DNA of 64,000 nt, from positions 1,798,001 to 1,862,000 of the forward strand of contig NZ_CP042326.1 in NCBI RefSeq assembly GCF_007904085.1, read 5' to 3'. The translations under genes were made by a program, and so were the position numbers. The notes under the pieces were generated by a model. The model searched no databases and was not told the origin of the DNA. It worked only from the letters and a program-made list of their open reading frames with translations. Numbering within the stretch: position 1 is the stretch's first letter; every line of letters begins with the position of its first letter. This document shows, piece by piece, positions 57,503 to 64,000 of the stretch. The DNA comes from Euhalothece natronophila Z-M001. Its GTDB lineage: Bacteria > Cyanobacteriota > Cyanobacteriia > Cyanobacteriales > Rubidibacteraceae.

Positions 57503-58990
57503 ATGACTTCCTTAGCCAGTAATGCCACTCCCGAACAAGAAAAGCCCTATTCTAAAAAACAATGGCAACGAGGATATGACTCGCAACGGCGAGAAGAAAG
57601 TTACGAGTTAGAACTAATTTCTGGGGCGGTTCCCAAGGCGTTACAGGGAACATTATTTCGGAATGGGCCAGGGTTACTCGATATTAATGGCATTCCTGTG
57701 CAACATCCCTTTGATGGCGATGGCATGATTTGTAAATTTTCGTTTCAAGAAGGGAAAGTTCATTTTCAAAACCGCTTTGTTCGCACTCAGGGCTTTATCG
57801 AAGAACAAGAGGCAGGAACCATTTTATATCGGAATGTTTTTGGGACTCAAAAACCCGGAGGATGGCTTCAAAATGCTTTTGATTTTAAGCAAAAAAATAT
57901 TGCTAATACTAATGTTATTTATTGGGGAAATAAACTCCTTGCTTTATGGGAAGGTGGTTTACCTCATCGTTTAGATCCCAAAACTTTAGAAACTCTCGGA
58001 ATTGATAAGCTTCATGGCATTTTAGGCGAAAAAGATGCCTTTGCCGCTCATCCTTGGATTGAACCTCAATCGGCTCTTAATAATAATCAGCCCTGTTTAA
58101 TTAATTTTTATATTGAACCTGGTTTATCCACAACTATTCACACTTATGATTTTGATGCCAACTTCAATCTTTTAAGAAAACAAAGTCATAATGTGCCTGG
58201 GTTTGCATTTATTCATGATTTTGCCATTACGCCTAATTACTATATCTTTTTCCAAAATCCTGTGAAATTTAATCCGATTCCCTTTGCTTTAGGGCTACGA
58301 GGCGCAGGAGAATGTATTAAGTTTCATCCTGAAGAAAATAGTCAAGTTTGGGTCATTCCCCGAAATACAAATAGCGGTGAAAGCGTTAAGAAGTTAGAAG
58401 TTAATGCGGGATTTATTTTTCATCATGGTAATGCTTTTGAGATAAATAATCAGCAGTTATGTGTTGACTCTATTTGTTATGCTGATTTCCCAGAAGTTGA
58501 TCCTGATTCTGATTTCAGAGATGTTGATTTTGAGGCTCTACACCCCGGTCAATTATGGCGATTTACTCTCAATTTAGAAACACAAGTAGTTGATAAAGAG
58601 TTAGTAGAACCCCGTTGTTGTGAGTTTCCAGCAGTTCATCCCAATAAAGTGGGGCAACCCTATCGCTATTTATTTATGGCAACGGCTCATCAATCAATCG
58701 GTAATGCTCCCTTACAAGGAATCTTAAAATATGACTGGCAAACCCAAGAGCATCTCGTATGGAGTAATGCCCCCCATGGGTTTGTTAGCGAACCCACTTT
58801 TGTTCCTAAACCTGATAGTCAAACAGAAGATGAGGGTTGGGTGTTGACCTTAGTTTACAATGGGAAAAAACATTGTTCAGAGTTCGTAATTTTAGAAGGA
58901 AAAACATTAGAAGAAATAGCACGATTGGGCTTAAAATATCATATTCCTTATGGGTTACATGGCAGTTGGATCTCTCAAGTAATTTCATGA
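57503..58990 (+). CDS. Carotenoid oxygenase, apocarotenoid-15,15'-oxygenase type
   Basis: 495 residues, close to the length of the Synechocystis ACO/Diox1 enzyme. Four His that fit the iron ligands: AAHPWIEP, FIHDFAIT, FHHGNAFE and YGLHGSW. PGLLDINGIPVQHPFDGDGM is conserved near the start. It cuts apocarotenals to retinal. Single gene in front of the CBS-CP12 gene. Confidence 0.9.
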   Translation: MTSLASNATPEQEKPYSKKQWQRGYDSQRREESYELELISGAVPKALQGTLFRNGPGLLDINGIPVQHPFDGDGMICKFSFQEGKVHFQNRFVRTQGFIEEQEAGTILYRNVFGTQKPGGWLQNAFDFKQKNIANTNVIYWGNKLLALWEGGLPHRLDPKTLETLGIDKLHGILGEKDAFAAHPWIEPQSALNNNQPCLINFYIEPGLSTTIHTYDFDANFNLLRKQSHNVPGFAFIHDFAITPNYYIFFQNPVKFNPIPFALGLRGAGECIKFHPEENSQVWVIPRNTNSGESVKKLEVNAGFIFHHGNAFEINNQQLCVDSICYADFPEVDPDSDFRDVDFEALHPGQLWRFTLNLETQVVDKELVEPRCCEFPAVHPNKVGQPYRYLFMATAHQSIGNAPLQGILKYDWQTQEHLVWSNAPHGFVSEPTFVPKPDSQTEDEGWVLTLVYNGKKHCSEFVILEGKTLEEIARLGLKYHIPYGLHGSWISQVIS

Positions 58991-59065
58991 CTAAAATTTG
59001 ATAAAATTGTAAAGCCAAATCGAAGATAATTAGAACAAAATTAAGGAATAGAGGAGTAATTCATT

Positions 59066-59626
59066 ATGCTAATGAAAGCTAAAGAAATTATGAACCCAAA
59101 TGTGGTAAAAGTTAAAGGATCAGCCACAATTTCTGAAGCAGTGCAATTAATGAGAGATAACAATATCCGTTGTTTAATTGTGGATCGTCGTCGGGAGGAT
59201 GATGCTTATGGGATTATTACTGAAACCGATATTGTGAAGCAAGTGGCGGCTTACGGAAAAGATCCTCAACAGATGAGAGTGTATGAGGTAATGACAAAAC
59301 CTTGTGTAGTGGTAAATCCTGATTTAGGGGTAGAATATGTTGCTCGTTTATTTAGTCAACTCAATATTCATCATGCCCCTGTGATTCAAAAAGAATTGTT
59401 AGGGTTAATTTCTACCTCTGATATTCTGCGTAAAGGCGACTTCGTAGAAAAACCGAAAGAGAAAATTTTAGCCGAAGAGATTCAAAATGCTATCGCAAAA
59501 GCCCGTGATGTATGTAAAAACCAAGGTGATACTTCTGCTGAATGTGCCGTAGCTTGGGATGTGGTAGAGGAATTACAAGCTGAAGCCTCTCACCAGAAAG
59601 CAGAAAAAATTTATCATCAACAGTAA
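59066..59626 (+). CDS. CBS domain-CP12 fusion protein
   Basis: 186 residues. Residues 1-122 hold two CBS motifs (MKAKEIMNPNVVKVK, then VYEVMTKPCVVVNPD and GLISTSDIL), a pair that usually binds adenine nucleotides. Residues about 135-186 are CP12-like: EEIQNAIAKARDVC, Cys150 and Cys160, and the core AWDVVEEL (163-170). CP12 holds phosphoribulokinase and GAPDH inactive in the dark. The second, C-terminal Cys pair that binds GAPDH is missing, so only the first half of CP12 function can be expected. A terminator follows. Confidence 0.93.
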   Translation: MLMKAKEIMNPNVVKVKGSATISEAVQLMRDNNIRCLIVDRRREDDAYGIITETDIVKQVAAYGKDPQQMRVYEVMTKPCVVVNPDLGVEYVARLFSQLNIHHAPVIQKELLGLISTSDILRKGDFVEKPKEKILAEEIQNAIAKARDVCKNQGDTSAECAVAWDVVEELQAEASHQKAEKIYHQQ

Positions 59627-59632
59627 TTAAAG

Positions 59633-59663
59633 CCTCCCTGCTACTTTCAGTTAGACAGGGAGG
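59633..59663. terminator. Two-way terminator between CBS-CP12 gene and ycf54
   Basis: CCTCCCTG pairs with CAGGGAGG over a 15-nt loop. T-rich sequence follows on both strands (TTTGTCC; CTTTAATT). The genes converge here. Confidence 0.65.
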
Positions 59664-59671
59664 TTTGTCCC

Positions 59672-60007
59672 TTAGGCACTTTTTTCGACTTCAAGTGAAG
59701 CTAGGGGATCGCTGATACTCTCAGAGGGAGCTTCAAAACTTCCTGTTAAGACATATTCTAAGCGTAACTTGAGCCAGTTAATAAAATGAACATCGGTAGA
59801 AATTACAGCAACCGAGGGCTGAGGGCATTTCTCCTTAACTGATTTCATCTCTGGTGCTTCTAAGAATGCTGGTTGTTTCACTAACCAAAAGTCAATTTCT
59901 TTGTTCTGTTCTTCATAGTAGCGATATCGTTCTTCTAAGACTTCTTGGAAGGGTTCTTCTTCTAAGAGAAATTTTTGACTGGCTAAAACGTAGTAGTAGG
60001 TTTGCAT
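59672..60007 (-). CDS. ycf54: Ycf54, subunit linked to Mg-protoporphyrin monomethyl ester cyclase
   Basis: 111 residues. YYYVLASQKFLLEEEPF, NKEIDFWLVKQPAFLEAPEM and INWLKLRLEYVLTGSFEAPSE are the Ycf54 pattern. It supports the ring-forming cyclase of chlorophyll synthesis. It follows pdxJ by three bases on the same strand. Confidence 0.93.
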   Translation of the reverse strand: MQTYYYVLASQKFLLEEEPFQEVLEERYRYYEEQNKEIDFWLVKQPAFLEAPEMKSVKEKCPQPSVAVISTDVHFINWLKLRLEYVLTGSFEAPSESISDPLASLEVEKSA

Positions 60008-60010
60008 GGT

Positions 60011-60760
60011 TTAACTCCTGATAATATCTTTCATTTCGCGGACGGCTCGTTCTAATCCCACTAAGACAGCGCGACTAATGATGCTATGACCAATATTAAG
60101 TTCTTCCATGCCTGGAATACAAGCAATGGGGTAAACATTCTGATAGGTTAAACCGTGTCCGGCGTTAAGTCGTAAGCCAAGAGAAAGAGCGCGATCGCTG
60201 GCTTGGGTTAAATGAGCGAGTTCTTCTTTGCGAGTGGCTTCGGTTTTAGCTTCAGCATAACGCCCAGTGTGCAACTCAATTAACTGCGCCCCAGTTTCAG
60301 CAGCGGCTTTGATTTGGGTTTCTTCAGGATCAATAAACCAACTGACAGGAATGCCAGCCCCTTGTAGTTTTTCCACTAATTGGGTCATTCTGGAGAAATC
60401 GCCTGCTACGTCTAACCCTCCTTCTGTGGTCACTTCCTCTCGTTTTTCAGGAACAACGGTCACATAATCAGGCTTAATCTCTAGGGCAATGGCAATCATT
60501 TCTGCGGTAGGAGCCATTTCTAAGTTTAAGTGGGTTTGTACTGTTTCTCTGAGAATCCGTACATCGCGATCTTGAATATGACGGCGATCTTCTCGCAGAT
60601 GAACGGTAATGCCATCAGCACCACCTAATTCAGCAAAGACAGCTGCTGCAACAGGATCAGGTTCTGTCGTCCGTCTTGCCTGTCGAATTGTGGCAATATG
60701 GTCAATATTTACCCCAAGGGTGATCGGGGGATGGGAAGCCTTGGAATCTGGATTAGTCAT
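60011..60760 (-). CDS. pdxJ: Pyridoxine 5'-phosphate synthase
   Basis: 249 residues, TIM barrel. [33 protein letters not shown] and [14 protein letters not shown] are diagnostic. It makes vitamin B6 phosphate from a 3-carbon amino ketone and deoxyxylulose phosphate. Cotranscribed with ycf54 by spacing. Confidence 0.97.
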   Translation of the reverse strand: MTNPDSKASHPPITLGVNIDHIATIRQARRTTEPDPVAAAVFAELGGADGITVHLREDRRHIQDRDVRILRETVQTHLNLEMAPTAEMIAIALEIKPDYVTVVPEKREEVTTEGGLDVAGDFSRMTQLVEKLQGAGIPVSWFIDPEETQIKAAAETGAQLIELHTGRYAEAKTEATRKEELAHLTQASDRALSLGLRLNAGHGLTYQNVYPIACIPGMEELNIGHSIISRAVLVGLERAVREMKDIIRS

Positions 60761-60887
60761 CTTTTCCCGATATTAAAAATAAGCCCATTTAAAATAACAT
60801 CATTCCTGAAACATTGGAAATGCAGAGGCGAGTTTGCTATCCTTAAAGGTTACATGATTCGCGCAGAGATGGGGAAATTATAACATT

Positions 60888-62675
60888 ATGGCTCTGGTTG
60901 TTCAGAAGTTTGGCGGTACATCTGTAGGTTCAGTAGAAAGAATCCAAAAGGTGGCCCAACGAGTTTATGAGACGGCGCAAGCTGGGCATCAAGTAGTCGT
61001 TGTTGTGTCAGCAATGGGAAAAACCACAGATCAATTAGTGGGGTTAGCCGAAAGCATCTCTAGTAATCCCAGTGGACGGGAAATGGATATGTTGCTTTCT
61101 ACAGGGGAGCAAGTTTCGATCGCGCTTTTAAGTATGGCGCTACAAGAGTTAGGACAACCAGCATTATCCTTAACAGGAGCGCAAGTGGGGATTGTCACCG
61201 AAACGTCTCACAGTCGCGCTCGCATTTTAGAAATTAAGCCCGATCGCGCTAAAAAACATTTACAAAAGGGAGAAGTAGTAGTTGTTGCTGGATTTCAGGG
61301 GATTACCAATGGTGAAGACATAGAAATCACGACTTTAGGTAGAGGAGGATCAGATACCTCGGCGGTGGCGTTGGCAGCAGCGTTACAAGCAGATTACTGT
61401 GAGATTTATACCGATGTCCCAGGTATTTTAACCACAGATCCGCGAATTGTTCCCGAAGCCCAACTCATGAGTGAAGTAACTTGTGATGAAATGCTGGAGT
61501 TGGCTAGTTTAGGGGCAAAAGTGTTACATCCTCGGGCAGTGGAAATTGCTCGGAATTATGGCGTAACCTTAGTGGTGCGATCAAGTTGGAGTAACGAACC
61601 TGGAACTAAGGTCATTTCTCCCTTACCCAAAGCGCGTTCTCTAACAGGGCTAGAAATTGGAAAAGCAGTTGATAGTGTACAGTTAGATACATCTCAAGGA
61701 CAAGTGGCACTGTTAAGAGTTCCCGACTCCCCGGGGGTTGCTGGCAAACTATTTGGAGAAATTGCCGGTCAATCGGTAGATGTGGATTTAATTATTCAAT
61801 CTATCCATGAGGGAAATACCAATGATATTGCCTTTACCGTTGATAGAAAAGTCATTAACACTGCAGAAGCAGTGGCAAGCGCGATCGCGCCTGCTTTGGG
61901 TAAATCTGATGCGGTGGAAGTGATGACAAATACAGAAATGGCAACGGTGGCGATTACTGGGGCGGGAATGATTGGTCGTCCTGGGATTGCTGCGGAGATG
62001 TTTACCACTTTAGCTGAAGCAGGGGTCAATATTCGGATGATTTCCACTTCTGAAGTTAAGATTGGCTGTGTCGTGGATAAAAAAGACAGCGAGCGCGCGA
62101 TTAATGCCCTCTGTGAAGCCTTTGACCTCAGTAGTTCTCCTGTTGCCCCTCACACCCCAAAACCCACCGAGAAAATCAAAAATATCCCTGTGCGAGGTGT
62201 TGCCCTTGATACTAATCAGACCCAAATTGCCATTCGTCATGTTCCCGACTATCCTGGGAGAGCAGCCAAAGTATTTGGAGAGCTTGCCCAAAAGGGAATC
62301 AGCGTTGATATGATTATCCAATCACAGCGATCGCGCTTGATTAATCAAGTTCCTAGTCGTGATATTGCCTTTACAGTTTCTAAAATAGACGCGGAAATTA
62401 CCCGACAAACCTTAGAAAGCCTCCTTCCTGAAATTGGCGCACAAGATGTTTTAGTGGAAGAAGACATTGCTAAAGTTAGCTTAGTCGGGGCGGGAATGGT
62501 TGGAACCCCTGGGGTAGCAGCTACCATGTTTAAGGCACTTGCCCAGCAACAAATCAATATTCAAATGATCACCACCTCTGAAATTAAAATTAGCTGTGTG
62601 GTTGCCAAATCTCAAGGAGAAACTGCTTTAAGGGTTATTCATCAAGTTTTTAATCTCCATCAGCCTGATCATTGA
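60888..62675 (+). CDS. lysC: Aspartate kinase with four ACT domains
   Basis: 595 residues, the long cyanobacterial form. The kinase part begins [16 protein letters not shown] and has [19 protein letters not shown] and [10 protein letters not shown]. After about residue 260 come two pairs of ACT domains with repeated text: [21 protein letters not shown] and [11 protein letters not shown], and [19 protein letters not shown] against [19 protein letters not shown]. They bind Lys or Thr for feedback. The stop is four bases from the hairpin that ends the tnpB unit. Confidence 0.96.
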   Translation: MALVVQKFGGTSVGSVERIQKVAQRVYETAQAGHQVVVVVSAMGKTTDQLVGLAESISSNPSGREMDMLLSTGEQVSIALLSMALQELGQPALSLTGAQVGIVTETSHSRARILEIKPDRAKKHLQKGEVVVVAGFQGITNGEDIEITTLGRGGSDTSAVALAAALQADYCEIYTDVPGILTTDPRIVPEAQLMSEVTCDEMLELASLGAKVLHPRAVEIARNYGVTLVVRSSWSNEPGTKVISPLPKARSLTGLEIGKAVDSVQLDTSQGQVALLRVPDSPGVAGKLFGEIAGQSVDVDLIIQSIHEGNTNDIAFTVDRKVINTAEAVASAIAPALGKSDAVEVMTNTEMATVAITGAGMIGRPGIAAEMFTTLAEAGVNIRMISTSEVKIGCVVDKKDSERAINALCEAFDLSSSPVAPHTPKPTEKIKNIPVRGVALDTNQTQIAIRHVPDYPGRAAKVFGELAQKGISVDMIIQSQRSRLINQVPSRDIAFTVSKIDAEITRQTLESLLPEIGAQDVLVEEDIAKVSLVGAGMVGTPGVAATMFKALAQQQINIQMITTSEIKISCVVAKSQGETALRVIHQVFNLHQPDH

Positions 62676-62678
62676 CGC

Positions 62679-62710
62679 TCTCCCACTAAATCAGAGATTA
62701 TAGTGGGAGA
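62679..62710 (-). repeat. Hairpin after tnpB, candidate right end and guide-RNA 3' hairpin
   Basis: TCTCCCACTA pairs perfectly with TAGTGGGAGA around TAATCTCTGATT (minus-strand reading). It starts 10 bases after the tnpB stop in tnpB direction and ends next to the lysC stop. The loop AATCTNNGATT and the CTCCC...GGGAG stem ends recur at 17117, 17473 and 17705. In IS200/IS605 elements a hairpin marks the right end, and the TnpB guide RNA ends there; the exact end here is not known. Confidence 0.6.
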
Positions 62711-62719
62711 TTCTTGCTT

Positions 62720-63943
62720 CTAACTACTAGAAACTAGGTTTCCAGCAGACGAGTCCGCTTGCCCCAATTGTTCGGAAACAACTGAAGTAGAAGCGGGTCT
62801 CTCCACAAGCTTTGAGTCTGGCTCGAAGCCAGCCGTTCCAGTCCGCCCGACTGTACGGAGTCCTTCTCTCAGAATGTTAATCGCGGCATTTTCATCTCTA
62901 TCCAATTTAGTCCCACACTGACAAGCATGGGTTCTAGTTGATAGAGACTTTTTCACAATTCGACCGCAATTAGAGCATTCTTGAGAAGTGTAGTGAGGAG
63001 GAACAGCCACCGCTACTTTCCCAAACTTTTGTGCAAAATACTCTAACCACACTCGGAACTGATACCAACCAACATCTGAGATTGACTTAGCTAGACAGTG
63101 GTTCTTAACCATGTTAGACACCTTTAAGTTTTCATAGGCGATGAAGTCGTTAGACTTCACTACGCAACGCGCCAGTCTCAAGGCGTGTTCTTTACGTTGC
63201 CTACTTATTCTTAAATGTGCTTTACCTAACTTCTGTCTAGCTTTTCTGCGATTAGATGATCCTTTCTGTTTCTTAGAAAGACGGCGTTGAAGCCGTTTTA
63301 ATTTCTGTTCTCCCTCTCTAAAGAAACGAGGATTAGGTTCTTTATGACCATCAGAGTCAGTATAGAAGGATTCTAAACCAACATCTAATCCTATGGTTCT
63401 CTTGGTGGGTTCTAATTGTTCTTTTACCTCTGTATTAATCAGGAATTGACAATAGTAACCGTCAGCCCTGCGAAGTAACCGTACTCGTTTAATTTCATCA
63501 GGATGATAGAAGTGTAAGTCTCTAGTTCCAACTAATTTCACCCGACCAATGCCTTTTTTGTCAGTGAAAGTTATATGCTTTCGGGTATTTAGGTCGAGCT
63601 TCCAGCCAGATGTTTTATATTCAACACTGCGGTTGTTTTTTTGGAACTGAGGATACCCTTTCTTTCCATTAATTCCTTTTTTACAGTTGTCATAGAACCG
63701 ACTAATTGAAGACCAAGCTCGTTCAGCAGCAGACTGTCTTGCCATAGAGTTTAGTTCTTTAGCCCAAGAAAACTCCTCTGCCAATTGTTTACAGAGTTTG
63801 TTGAGAGCGTATTTATTAACGCCTTGATTGTCCATCCAGTAACGAATGCACTTATTTCGGATGAATTGTGTCGTCCGAATTGCTTCGTCAATGGCTTGAG
63901 TTTGAGCTTTTTTGGCTTTGACCTTAAACTCTAAGACAAACAT
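62720..63943 (-). CDS. tnpB: RNA-guided nuclease TnpB (IS200/IS605 family), no tnpA seen
   Basis: 407 residues. RuvC-like acidic residues: Asp187 in IGLDVGLESF, Glu271 in AYENLKVSNM and Asp350 in DRDENAAINIL. Zinc ribbon Cys323, Cys326, Cys341, Cys343 (CSNCG, CQCG). The N-terminal helix-turn-helix region fits the OrfB_IS605 type. All catalytic residues are kept, so it may be active. No tnpA lies in the 57 bases between its start and the window edge or on the left; the element looks tnpB-only, as far as the window shows. Confidence 0.94.
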   Translation of the reverse strand: MFVLEFKVKAKKAQTQAIDEAIRTTQFIRNKCIRYWMDNQGVNKYALNKLCKQLAEEFSWAKELNSMARQSAAERAWSSISRFYDNCKKGINGKKGYPQFQKNNRSVEYKTSGWKLDLNTRKHITFTDKKGIGRVKLVGTRDLHFYHPDEIKRVRLLRRADGYYCQFLINTEVKEQLEPTKRTIGLDVGLESFYTDSDGHKEPNPRFFREGEQKLKRLQRRLSKKQKGSSNRRKARQKLGKAHLRISRQRKEHALRLARCVVKSNDFIAYENLKVSNMVKNHCLAKSISDVGWYQFRVWLEYFAQKFGKVAVAVPPHYTSQECSNCGRIVKKSLSTRTHACQCGTKLDRDENAAINILREGLRTVGRTGTAGFEPDSKLVERPASTSVVSEQLGQADSSAGNLVSSS

Positions 63944-64000
63944 CTTATGCTGAACTTTGTGGTTAAATTAATTCTAACACAAAAGATTTAAGGTTGTCCT

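Overview
The window is chromosome from a unicellular, probably halophilic cyanobacterium. Cyanobacterial markers include Psb28, Ycf54, the ferredoxin-thioredoxin reductase catalytic subunit, a CBS-CP12 protein, the PanC-Cmk fusion, the efp-accB pair, DUF1822, DUF1830, DUF2993 and DUF4112 proteins, and many copies of the HIP1 octamer GCGATCGC. A complete N-type (Na+-type) ATP synthase operon, atpDCQRBEFAG, points to the Halothece/Euhalothece/Dactylococcopsis/Aphanothece halophytica group. That placement is inference from gene content, not a database match.

Layout. 1-7.5 kb: 3' part of a hybrid histidine kinase, an Ap4A phosphorylase whose end lies in a MITE-like element, an SDR reductase, folE, a secreted helical protein and a GH38 mannosidase. 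7.5-10.9 kb: an accessory patch with hicBA, Uma2 genes (one intact, one pseudogene), DUF4112, tRNA-Cys, a helicase-like fragment and a DUF2283 pair. 10.9-19.7 kb: purM, rlpA, panC-cmk, a MASE1-GGDEF-EAL protein, a DCC protein, rpe, a SWIM protein and a 48-residue DUF2256 gene, with several hairpins related to one found beside tnpB. 19.9-32.5 kb: a DMT exporter, DUF2993 and GerMN genes, accB-efp, folD, crtE, a PAP2-like gene, psb28, a ClC-CBS-USP channel with an altered gate motif, and a sigma factor/DUF1822 pair.

32.6-39.3 kb: the N-ATPase operon. 39.3-44.8 kb: a pentapeptide/TPR protein and dtd, then a small island (PIN nuclease with zinc ribbon, MntA-HepT, an Rpn-type gene broken by TGA) bounded by two 43-bp direct repeats, then about 0.8 kb of structured non-coding DNA and a DUF1830 gene. 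44.8-64 kb: ilvD, a CPXCG protein, a site-2 protease, topA, msrP, an MFS carrier, the ftrC-DUF309-hypothetical-ygfZ cluster, another MFS carrier, a carotenoid oxygenase, CBS-CP12, ycf54, pdxJ, lysC and a tnpB gene running off the right side.

Most genes are housekeeping. The places that most deserve a second look are the 40.6-43.8 kb island, the dispersed hairpins that share a loop with the one beside tnpB, the MITE pair, the ClC gate substitution, the CBS-CP12 fusion and the non-coding stretch at 43.7-44.5 kb.
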